Shown here one piece after another: positions 43,720 to 54,900 of a stretch of 64,000 nt of DNA (positions are counted from its first letter, which is position 1; every line of letters begins with the position of its first letter). The position numbers and the translations under genes were made by a program. Source of the stretch: DASPSR01 sp035516175 (GTDB taxonomy: Bacteria > Nitrospirota > UBA9217); the NCBI GenBank assembly GCA_035516175.1, contig DATJAO010000008.1, positions 4,692 to 68,691 on the forward strand. Direction: 5' to 3'. The notes under the pieces were generated by a model. It had not been told where the DNA came from. It did no database searches and was given only the letters and a program-made list of their open reading frames with translations.

Positions 43720-44136
43720 TCACTTCACCAGCTTCTGAGTCACCAGTCCGAGCTGAGTGATCTCAAGGCGTTGCAGGAGGTCCAGCACGTTGATGACGCT
43801 CTCGTAGGAGATCTTCCTATCGCCCCGGATGACTACCGGAAAATTGGGGTCCGCGCCTTTGTACTGACGGAGCCTTATCTCCAGTTCTCCCAGGGTCACG
43901 GGAAAACTATCAAGATAGATCGTCCCGTCCCCGGTGATGGTGATTGCCCTGGTTGTGGATTTGACCTTGCTCGCGGCAGCGCTCGCTTTGGGAAGGTTGA
44001 CACTGATCCCCTGCACGGACGCCGTCACGACGATCATGAACACCAGCAGGAGATTCCAGGCTAGGTCCAGCATGGGGACCACATTGATCTGGTCGTATAT
44101 TTCATGGTCATCATAGGGGTTTTTCCCGCGACGCAT
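43720..44136 (-). CDS. exbD: ExbD/TolR-type biopolymer transport protein
   Basis: 138 residues. A cytoplasmic N-terminus is followed by a single membrane segment that contains the functionally important Asp (INVVPMLDLAWNLLLVFMIV, about 20-39), then a periplasmic domain of the ExbD/TolR fold (LPKAS, ITITGDGTIYLDS, VVIRGDRKISYESVINVLD). It forms the proton channel with the ExbB-like protein encoded one base upstream and passes energy to TonB. The start at 44136 sits one base after the upstream stop with AAGGGG upstream; a longer frame would overlap exbB. Confidence 0.93.
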   Translation of the reverse strand: MRRGKNPYDDHEIYDQINVVPMLDLAWNLLLVFMIVVTASVQGISVNLPKASAAASKVKSTTRAITITGDGTIYLDSFPVTLGELEIRLRQYKGADPNFPVVIRGDRKISYESVINVLDLLQRLEITQLGLVTQKLVK

Positions 44137-44137
44137 C

Positions 44138-45967
44138 TTATTTTTCCCCTTCCAGCTTGAGGATGAATCTCTCGATAAAGACATTCACATCGGCGTTCAT
44201 GTCCTTGATACGGCTCGTGATGTAGCTGCTGGCAAACAATGAAGGGATCGCGACCAGGAGCCCAGCCAGCGTGCAGGAGAGGGCCGAGGCGACGCCCGGC
44301 GCTATGGCGGCCAGATTCGCTTCACCGCTCTCGGCCAGTCCGGCAAAAGTGTTCATGACGCCCCAGACCGTCCCGAGTAGCCCCAGGAACGGTCCGCCGG
44401 CGACGCTCATGTTCATAACGACCATGCCCGCGGACAGCTTTCTGCTTTCATACATGGCTTCTATTTCGACAGCCGCCTTGAAACCGTTCATGGCTTTCTC
44501 GGACAATCCTTTTCCTGCCTCGAAGGCTTCTCCCTTTTTACCGATATGAATCTTCAGTTCTTCGCATCCGGCCCGGTAGACCCGGTAGAGAGGCGATCCA
44601 TGGAAGTCGTGCTCTTTTTCAACCAAGGAAAATGGATGCTCCTGATCGTGGAAGGACTGGGTAAAAGTCTGATTGACCTTTTTGGCACGGTTCAGCTTCG
44701 CGATCTTCTCCCGGAATATATACACTGACGAGAAGCCCATGATCACCAGCACCCCGATGATCAGCCAGCCATCGAGGGTAATGGTCCTTATGATGACCCT
44801 CATCAGATGGATGGTGAGGGATTCGCCGCTACCGCTGCCCGATTCCTCCTCCAGATAGGACGTCAACATGCCGTCCTGTCCCTGGCTCTGGAATGCGGCC
44901 TTGATCCAGCCAGCGGTCCTGACGTTGTTCGACAACTGGATTTCATCAAGGTCTCCGATGAATGCATTGCCTCCTTTCGCCGCTCCGCCGATGACGATGT
45001 CCGCAGAGGGCGCCGGGATAGCCCTGTTCAATGTGCTCGTAGAGGCTTCCTGGCCGTCCAGATACAGGGTGACCCGTTTTTCCGGGTCCACTACCACGGC
45101 GAGCTGCTGCCAGCGATTCGGGGTCAAAGCCGCTGTTTTCGGCGTTTCTGTCACCGGTCCTTTACCGTACCCCAGGCTGCAGTATGCATTCCCGTCGTCG
45201 ATGCCGATCACGATTGACTGGATCCCGTCGTCCCAGGAGAACAGTTGAGCGCTGCCCGAGGGTTGGTTCAGACGGACCCAGGAGGAGAAGGTAAATCCCT
45301 TGGTAAAGTTGACCGACGGCGATCTGGCGATTGTCATTTGTCCGCCGGTAGTTACGCTGAACTGCGCACCGCTCCCCAGAACGGATGGGATCCCCAGTTT
45401 GCCCGTAAAACCTGTTGCATGGTTGGCGTAAGCCGTCGCATCGCGCGGATTGCCATCCTTTTCCGCCAGGTGATACACGGCCACGTAGTTCAAATCGTAT
45501 GTGCCGCCCGCGTCCTGGCCGTCCGGGGCGGCAGCATTGCCGTAATACATCCAGATCGAATCCTGGGCTGAGCCAGCGGAGATACGGGGGATCTTAACCC
45601 AGATCAGCGCCATCTCTTCTGCGGGATCGAACTTTTCGATGTGATATTTCAGAGGAGTCTTGTCGTCGCTGGTCACAAACCGGATGTCCGATCCGTCCGC
45701 CTTGGCATTGGAGAAACTGAAATTTCCCGTATTGAGACGAATGGGCACCGGCACATCGTTCAGGCTCTCATTGATGTCGGCGGCCTTCGCTGAGGTATCG
45801 AACTGTATCTTCTTACGCTGCTGCCACTTCCCGTCCCACCAGGCATGTGCGTTCGTCGCAACCAGCAGACTGATCATGACCATCGCACCCCCGGCAAGGA
45901 TCATTCTGGTGATTGCATATCTCGATACAAATGTCGATCTCCTGTTCATAGACACGGTTGTTTTCAT
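44138..45967 (-). CDS. ExbB/TolQ/MotA proton channel fused to exported DUF2341-LamG domains
   Basis: 609 residues. A signal peptide or membrane anchor ends near residue 43 (THAHA-like AWW). A DUF2341 domain (about 45-150, beginning WWDGKWQQRKKI) and a LamG domain (about 160-370) follow. A membrane segment near 390-415 precedes an ExbB/TolQ channel domain with GGPFLGLLGTVWGVMNTF and the final helices. Ordinary ExbB is about 220-240 residues, so the first 380 residues are an added periplasmic sugar- or protein-binding module. The start overlaps the TpsA stop by four bases (ATGA), so synthesis is coupled to TpsA. Confidence 0.9.
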   Translation of the reverse strand: MKTTVSMNRRSTFVSRYAITRMILAGGAMVMISLLVATNAHAWWDGKWQQRKKIQFDTSAKAADINESLNDVPVPIRLNTGNFSFSNAKADGSDIRFVTSDDKTPLKYHIEKFDPAEEMALIWVKIPRISAGSAQDSIWMYYGNAAAPDGQDAGGTYDLNYVAVYHLAEKDGNPRDATAYANHATGFTGKLGIPSVLGSGAQFSVTTGGQMTIARSPSVNFTKGFTFSSWVRLNQPSGSAQLFSWDDGIQSIVIGIDDGNAYCSLGYGKGPVTETPKTAALTPNRWQQLAVVVDPEKRVTLYLDGQEASTSTLNRAIPAPSADIVIGGAAKGGNAFIGDLDEIQLSNNVRTAGWIKAAFQSQGQDGMLTSYLEEESGSGSGESLTIHLMRVIIRTITLDGWLIIGVLVIMGFSSVYIFREKIAKLNRAKKVNQTFTQSFHDQEHPFSLVEKEHDFHGSPLYRVYRAGCEELKIHIGKKGEAFEAGKGLSEKAMNGFKAAVEIEAMYESRKLSAGMVVMNMSVAGGPFLGLLGTVWGVMNTFAGLAESGEANLAAIAPGVASALSCTLAGLLVAIPSLFASSYITSRIKDMNADVNVFIERFILKLEGEK

Positions 45968-48900
45968 TCCTCCTTCTTCTTGTCATCCTTATTGTTATCA
46001 TCCTTATTGTTATCATCCTCTTCAACAAAATCGATCACTTTTACTTCCAGCCACTTCGCGATGATGTCCTCGACCATCTGCGACGCCTGCACCTTTGCCG
46101 CGGTCAATCCGGATGCATCCGCGGTCAGTTGGCTGGTCTGGGTTGCGCTTGTGGTGCCTGTGAGAGCCCCTAGCGAGGCGCTTCCCTCCGACGCCTGGGG
46201 CAAGCCAACGGACCCCGCGGAAAAGTTTATGTTCGAGGCGTTGTTCACCTGAAGCGCAGCCAGGGTTATCTTTCCTCCCGCAATCCCCGCCTCGCCCGCA
46301 TCGATGACCCCCGTGGGAGCAAAGAGATGGACGTTGCCCGGAATCGGTGCGTTCTCCCCGTAAGTCAATGCCCGGATGCCGCTGCCCACCGCGGGGGGAG
46401 TGAACACCTTCCTGTAAACGCCCGGCGCGCCCGGGACAGGGACGAGCTTCGGCGGAGAAGCACTGACTGCCGTTCTTGATCCTCTACCCGCGTTGATGCT
46501 TCCCTGGTCGCTCCAAACCGTTATGTCTCCGAAGGTAGCCTTGCCGCTTTGGATATCGTCGGCCGTAATACCGTTGTCGATCATGTCCTGCAGAGAAAAG
46601 AATGTCATAACACGCGATTCCTGAACGTTGACGTCCTTGACCGTAAAAATATTGATCGCGCCGCCATTTGCGGTCGTAATGCCGCTCGTAGTATTTACTG
46701 CGGTTGCACTAGGCAGAGCGGTCTTGCCGAGGTTCAAGTCGCCATTGGCGATGATGGAAATGTCGGACGCCGCGTTTGAGGTGGATATCTGCGATGAGGT
46801 CATGTTGATGTCGCCGGGGCCGGACGGCTTTCCCAGGAGCGGTTCGATCGTATCCTGCCGGGTCGTTTGCAGCAACTGGTCTGCCTCATCCCGGCTGCCT
46901 TGCGCCATGAGTTTGGCGTATTGGTCGCCGGCATCTCGAATCGTCTTGAAGAAGGCCTCTATATCCGCCGACGACTGATCGAACCCGTATCCCGACAAAA
47001 CAACAAGGCTGCTCCTGCCCGTAGCCCCTGTCGCCAATGCGGGATTATTACCATTACCGATCTCCTGAATTCCTCCTGAGAGCGAACCCAGATCTATGCT
47101 GCCGCCTGCCTGGATAAGGAAAGTGCCCGGCCCGCCCTGGATCAGACCGCCTTGTGCCGCTGAATCGGACGCCTTGACGTATTGCATAGAAATATCCCGT
47201 CCCGCCTGGATCATGGAGATATCATCTGGGGCGATGTTCTGCCCCTCGTAGGTAATATTCGTGATGTCCCGGCCTGCCGTTACTTCGGCTTTCTTCGGCA
47301 ACATGAGATTCAGCCCCGTGATATCCCTGTCCGCATGTATCTCTATGGCTGTTGGGTCACCCGTATGCAGCGGCCCGTCCTCGGGAACCGACATGGATTG
47401 GTCTATTGGATTGTAGATGCCGTGTCTGTTGACGACAGTACGTGATGCAATCCAACCACCTTTCTGGTCAGTGTCCCCGTAGACATAGAACAGTCCGTAC
47501 CAGTTATTGGGCGCCATGTCCGATACGAGTATCCGCGCGGAGCGCTGGCCTCCACTGCCATTGTTAACCTGTCCTATCACATCGCCCCCGGCGTGCAGGA
47601 TGAGGTTCCCATCGGAAGCCGAGGCGAGCGTAAAATCATTCAGGAGCAAAATGTCTCCCCCTGCAACAACATTCACATTCGCAGGCAGGACACGCTCGTA
47701 AATCTGGGACGCAACCGGGTTCGCATAAAAGGGCGATCTGCCGGCAAGCGTTATATCAGTTCCCGCCTTCAGGCTTATTGTCGTCTCAGGTGTGTAGGAT
47801 AAATACACAAAGTTCGATGCCCTGTACTGATCGATTTCATCGCTTGCCAGAGAGGGGTTCAGTATTGCGCCGATCTGCATCTCTCCCTGGGCGGTCACAT
47901 TCATCTTGCTGTTAAAAAGCTCAATCTGCGCCCGGTCATTTTCTAAAGAGGCGGGATTATAAGCCCCAAAGTTTCCCTGAGCATGGATTTCCGCCCGCCC
48001 GGCCTCGTCAGTTGACCCATGATTCAGGAACCTGCCATTGATATCCCCGCCGGAATAGATCGTAAGGTCTCCTGCGCCAAATGTCCCTGCCTGGGCAAGG
48101 AAGTCGCCTCCGGTGCGGACGGAAAGGTTTCCACCGCCCATGGTTGACAGGCCGGCAGTACCATACAAGTAGTCAGCTGAAAAAAGCCCGTACGTGGAGG
48201 GATGTGAATTAATAGTGACATCTATCGGTGAAAAATAATCCCAGGCACCGCCGTCTGCGGTAACCCACATCCCGGAGCTGTTCAGCTTGCCCGCGTTTCC
48301 GCCCACGCTCAGCGTGACATTTCCGCCGTTGTCGTACCTCCAGTAATAGGTACCATTGAGATCTGATTGTTGTATTGCGGTTTTGTTGAAAGGCTGTCCC
48401 GTTGCCGGGTCTATTGGCGTCGGATCCAGAGGACTCGTTCCCACGGCATCTGTGGATGTGAGCTGTCCTGTAGTGCGGATTGCGCCGGCACCGGGATTGT
48501 TGTAGTCACCTCCGGCAAGGAGGTTCAGGTTCCGGCCCACGCTTATGTCGATGTCGCCCGTAGCTGTTTGAATAGCGCCGGCCACGCTGAGGTCACGCCC
48601 CACGTTTCCCCGAATCGACCCGCTGAAGGACGCCAGATTATAGTACATCGCGGGACTTATCATATAGTTGGGGTAAACGTAAGCAATCTGCGGTCCCGTT
48701 CCTATAAACGTATCTCCACCTGAGGCAAAAAGAATAGGAGCGCTCTCGGTGTAAACCACTGTGTTATTAGCGATCGTCAGAGCCCCGGTGCCCATACTGT
48801 TCACTGCCAGGGGATCGGCGCTCGAGGTGTCAGCTCCCGCTGCCAGGTTGAAGCCCCAGGAATTTCGTCCCGAAGGCAGAGAGGTGACGGGGTTGTTCCC

Positions 48901-51900
48901 GGATGCCGCATACGCGGGATAGTCCGTTAGATTGTTGTTGATGTTGAGGTTTCCCTTCGCGCGGAGGGACAGTACTCCGGGATTCGTGTCAGCGCCCAAG
49001 AGGGACATCTCTATGGGTGCATCGATCGTTATATCGCCGCCGGAATTGACCACTTCGATCCCGGGGAGAAGATGGAACGATGAAGAACCTGCGGGCGCGG
49101 CCCCCTGGAGCCGGCCCACGGCGGTGTTCGCCGCGTCATAGGACGCGGCTTCGTTGAGCCAGGTTTGGAATTGTGTGCTTGTTAAAAGGGAGGGGACCGA
49201 GTAATCGTACCTCTTTACGGCCTCGGCATAGACCGATGCTGCTCCCTGCAGGGTCCCTCCCAGGTTTATCTTCACATCGGTGACGTTACGCTGCGCCCTA
49301 AGATAGATCGTGCCGCCCGTACCTCCTGCGCCCCCGGACACGTCGATCGTCCCATTGACATTGATCCACCCTTGCAAGGGATCAGTGCCAGCGTAAGCGG
49401 TGCTGAGAAGAACGCTACCGCCGGAAGAGCCTGCCGCGGCATTGGTGGCATTGACGCTGCCGCCGGACTGGATGGTCAGGTTGTTCGCGGCGTACAGTTC
49501 GACACTGCCGCCATCCGTCGCGATGATTTGTCCAGCGATATTAATCTGTCCATTGGATGTGGATGTGTCGTCTACCGTCAATTTGATATGACGAGCCTGC
49601 AGGATCTGTCCTGAGGCGATATCGATGTTCCCGGTCCTTGCCCATAGATCGAGGCTCTCGGTGAAACCACCCGAGGCGAGGCGGCTGTTCAGCCCTGCGA
49701 GATCGTTGATCTGGTCCGTGTGGAGAATGAAAGATCCGCCTTGCCCTATTCGGACGATATCCCCCTGGCTGTCAACCGTATTTTTTGCCGTACCCTTAAG
49801 ATCACCGTTGATCAAGACGCCTCCCAGGGGCGCCTGGAGGCTGATTGTTCCTGCGTCGCCCTGGGAATCTGCCGATACATCGATCAATGACGCCGGCTTC
49901 ACGGTAGCGCCGTTGGCATCGACAGCTGCGCCTTCCATGACAATGCCGCCGTTAATGGAGTTCAGGAACACCTGTCCTCCCGGAGCGTCAGCGGTGCCCT
50001 GTGCGAGGATTTGGCTGCCGCTACGCAGCGTGACGCCGTCCGCCTGTCCGGGACCTGTTGCCGAAAGCCTGACAGTACCGCCGTCCACCCGGATCACACC
50101 GCCCTGATCAATCGATCTTCCCTGGAACTCCAGCGTGCCTCCGGGTGATGAAGTCGTGCCTGGTGTCCCGCCGCTGTTGGTTATGGTGATGGACCCCGTG
50201 GGGCTCGGATTGTTCTGGTCGTTGAGGTAATTGGCGCCCGTATAGACCGTAAACTGCGTGGCGGTAACTGCTGTTGTGGTCGTACCGTTTGAATTATTGG
50301 CTGTCTTGGTCGTACTGGCAGTCGTGATGCGGGCGGCGCCGATAAGCAGGTCCGCGTTTCCGGTGGTCAGGCTGCCCATTCCTATGAAGGTGAGATCGTT
50401 CTTGCTGTTAAGACCAATGGTGGAAAAACCTCCAAAGAGGACATCTCCGGTGCCGATGTTGATCTGATCGGCGTTCACCGTAAAGGCTCCTGCATTCGCT
50501 GTGGTGACGGCGGCTGAGGAAGTTCCCGTATTGGTAAGATTGACGGTCGGGGCAGTCAGGGTCACCGAGGCGCCGCCACTGTTGACGCCAGTTATCTGTG
50601 CCGCATTAAGCGTCAGGCTCTTGCCGGCGGAAAGAGCAGAGCCGCCCGTAAAATCGGTCCTGAACTGAATATCATTCTTACTGATGAGGCTGATGTCACT
50701 GAAAGTCGAGAACCGGTTCCACAGCGTTCCTGTCAGGTACAGGCCCACGTCGGTCGGCGCCTTCCCGTTGTCTCCGCCGAAGAATATAACCGTGCTTTTC
50801 AGCGTCAGGCTGCCACTGTCGGACTTGAGCTCGCCCGAAATGTCCTTTACGTCATTCACATCCAAGGTGATGCTTTGGGAGGCGTACACGGAAGCACCGG
50901 AAGCGATCGCGAGCTCGCCGGGAGTGGAAAGAGAGATCCGGTCAGTTCCGCTCATTCCCGTGGTGGTCTGGACAACGCCAAGCTTTGCACCGGACTCAAC
51001 GGTCACCGCCTGGTTCGCGCTCAGGGTAAGAACATCAGCATCCAGCGCTGCGCCTGACCTGACAGTCACGCTGTTCGTATTGCCGTTCCCCAGGTCGACC
51101 TCGCTGAAGCCCTTGCCTGACAGGCTGTCGGCTGATACGTTCATGGTCCCCTGCGTGATGCCGGCAGCTGCAAGGGGCGTCCCGAACTGAAAGTCGGCCG
51201 GCAAAGGCGATGCGGCAGACGACTGCACGAAAACGTCCGTTGCGGCGAGGCTGATCTTGCCGCCCTGATAACCGCTCAGCGCCGCGGCGTTGAGTTTGCC
51301 GTCGAGAACCGTTGTATTTCCTGCGATTATTATGTCGCCCGCATTGCCGGATACAAATGAGTCCGGCTTCACATAGCTCCCCTCCGTCGCAATGACCTCG
51401 GCCGCGGTCCGAACGCTGTACACCTGCGGCCGTGTGCTCTTTATCGATGTATCCGCGATAGCCGTGAATCCGACAGTAAGGGGGTACCCGTCTATTGACA
51501 GCGCTCCTGGCCCCGGGAGGGAAGTGGTCGACTGCGCCTCGATAATGTACGCCCCAGGCATGAACGCGAACCGTGCATTCTGGGGATCCTTTGCATCCAG
51601 AGGGAGCAGGGTATACAATCCTGCGCTGAGGCCTCCCCCGCCTTGGAGATATACCGTGGTACCCGGCATCGGAAAGGAATCCGCTTTAAACACGATATAG
51701 CGTCCAGATTTCGTGAGCGGATCAACGGAACCTTGCACTCCTGGCTGGAACGTGTACGCAAATACCGAACCGCCCCCGGAAACATCGATCACGGACCCCT
51801 CCCGGGCAATGACTTCGTCGGCATTCATGGTGATGCTTTTCTGGGGAAGACTGTCTTGCGTGAATAACGATGCTGAGCCGGACTGAACGTTCGGGTTGGC

Positions 51901-54900
51901 CTTATCCTGAACGAGCCAAAGGTTGTTCGAATCGATCGCGCCGTAATTTACATCAAAATCCGGGCTCCCTGCAGTCGTCAAAACACTGCCGTCGTCAAGA
52001 TAGATTCGTTTTCCCGGCGCGCTAAGCGTGATGGTCCCCATCGGCGCCGCAACTGTCACGTCTTTTTTCAACTCGATCCCGCCGAGGCCCTCGATAGTCA
52101 GGTTACCGCCCGCTGAATAGATGGGTGTGTCAACGGCGTTGTCTGTGTTCCCGACGGTGTGCTGCAGAGTTACTTTTCCATTGGCATGCACGGTGTAGTC
52201 AGAGTATATACTGGGATAGATATTGTTCCCGTATGACCTGGTTGTATTTGAATAGAAGGCACCCGGATATAGGCGTGCCGCATCAAGTACGAGGTTGCCC
52301 GTTGTTCGGAGTGTACCGGGATAGACCGCCGTTGCCTTGGAACAATCGCCACCCACGCAATTATTGTCATACAAAACCTGGCTCAGCCGGATGTCCCGGT
52401 CGGTCTGCAGGGTTACATCCCGGAATCCATCGAGTTGAATGTCGCCGATGACATCGATAAAGCCGCTGTGCAGTGCGCCCGAAGGATCGGTCCATCCTCC
52501 GGCCAGAGTAAGGCTGCCGGCCGCCGGCATTACCGGCTGCGTCTCTACAGGGGGAGACATTTTCGAACTGTTCGTCAAGACGATCCAGGGTGAGCTGAGC
52601 GTGACCGTGTTTCCGGCGCCGATGATATTCGGCGCATCAAGTGTCAGCTTCCTGGGGATAACGTAACTTATGCCGCCGCCGTCGAAATTAAGAGTGGCAT
52701 TGCTCCTGAACGTCAGATCGTCGAAGCCTGTGGAAAGAAAATAGCCGATATAGTCGCTGATGGACATCTCGTTGGCCTTGGCAATACTGGACGGGTCCGG
52801 GTACGTATAGGTCATTGCGAGCGTGCCCCCGCTGATGCCGCTCAGACCATTCAGTTGCGCTCTATTTGCGACGATGGCGCCTTTCAAATCCGGAACCCCC
52901 CCGTAGGTCAAGGAGACACTCCCGGGACTGCCCGCTGTTTCATATGTGCTGATTTTTCCGTCTGAAAGGACCGAATTCTGGACCATATCTGAACCCGAAA
53001 CATCTATCAGTGCCGTGGCAGCGATGGTCAAATTTCCGGTATTAACGGCATTCAATATCGGAGTGGCGATGAGGGACACGGTACCGCCATTAATGGGTTG
53101 ATAGTTAATCGGGTTACCATTCGGTGTCGATGACGGATTGGGCCGGTTGTACCCATTTGCCAGAATGCTGGCGCTGTCCCCGATCAGAAGATTGCCGCCC
53201 GTTGCCGTTATAGTAATATTCCCGGCCCGCGAATCCAGTTCCCCGTACACGGTCACGTTCGGCCCAGACAGGGATATGGAGCTGGAACTACCGGTTGTTC
53301 CGGGCGTGGTTTGGACAACAGCTCCGTCGGAGACAGAAAGTTTCGGTGCATTGGGATCTGAAATAGAACGCAGGTTATTGGTAAAAAGTCCGCTGCTGCC
53401 GCCAAATGGAACCCCGGCGCTTGCGACAAATTTTGACGGACCGGCCATATATAATTGGGCATCGTCAAGCTGGATCAGGTCCGGTTTTCCCGGCACACTA
53501 TCCCCGGTCAGAACCTGTCCATCTATTGTCGCGCGGGTTCCGGATCCGGAATTCAGCGGGTTATTCAGCCTGTACGGCGATGGGCCGAATTTTGAGTCCT
53601 TATCGATTATGACATCGTTAACGCTGTTGAGCGTGATGCTGGTGAAACCTGTGCTCTTTAATAGATCATCGGGAAGATACAACACGCCTTTCATGTCAGC
53701 CGGGGGTTGTGATCGGGACGGATCGGCGGACAGCGGATCAAAGTCGTTCCAGGTGTAGTTCCCGGGAATCGAGGATGCAGGAGCCACGGTAATGTTCGGC
53801 GCTGCCAGCTGTATTTGGCCACCACTGAGATTTCCGTTCGGATCGGCGAGCGCATAGCCTCTGATATCTCCATCCAGCTGGATATTCGCGCCTTGAATGC
53901 TCAACGACCCTGCATTCCCTCCGGTGATATTGCCCTTTTGGTTGATGGTGTAACCGCCGCTCACATCCACAATTGCGCCCGTTTGGATGAAGACGCCGGC
54001 CCCCTGATCCGTATTATCCTTGATCACGATAGTCCCGCCGTTCACGCGGCCGGAACCAAGAACGTCATTTCCATTTGTACCGGTCTGGCTGTTATCGATC
54101 CGCTCCCCTGATGTGTCAAGAACGCTTTTTTTCCCGAGGATAATCCTCTCGCTAAGACCGTTGGGGAGTGATACAGGGTTAGGATTGAGATTGCCGGAGC
54201 TATCACGCTCACCCGTGGAATTCTGAACGGCGAACAAGGTAATGGTTCCTCCCGGTACAGTGATATCGCCTTCGTGATCGATTAATCGGGTACTTGCTGT
54301 GAACGACCCGCCCGGCTGAAGCGTAAGGGCTGCATCAACAGCCGTCGAAATGGTCAGGTCTGCGGTGAGATTCACCGCGCCCAGGTGCGCATCGTTCAGG
54401 ATCTTGGCTGATACCAGCGTGGTTTGCCCGGCTGGCAACGGAATTCCCGTCGCATGGTCCGTTTGAGTATCTGTTTCAGAAACTACCGCGATATTCGATG
54501 TCCCCATTATCGATAGCGATCCTGCTTGCGGCATTTCGAGGCCACGCGTTTTGGAAAGCATCAGGGCTTCATTATAATCATTGGCCGTAGAATAATTACT
54601 TTGCATGGTCAAGGCATTTTGGTACGTGCCGCGTGTCACACTGCCGTTCAGCTGCCCGTTCAGAACGATCATGGGCGCTTTGAGAGAAAGCGAGCCTGCG
54701 TCGCCGCCTGTGGTATAGCCGTTAACATACGTCATAACCGGCGACGCCCCGCCATAGTAAAGACCTGTGTAGGACTCCTGGATGCCGAAGCGATTGTAGA
54801 TCTTTTCGTAGTTACCCAGGATCGCGTTGTATTGGATATCCTCAGGAGCATTGCTGATGTCATAGATTTTCGTGCCTGACAGCAATTTCGTTGTGTTTAC

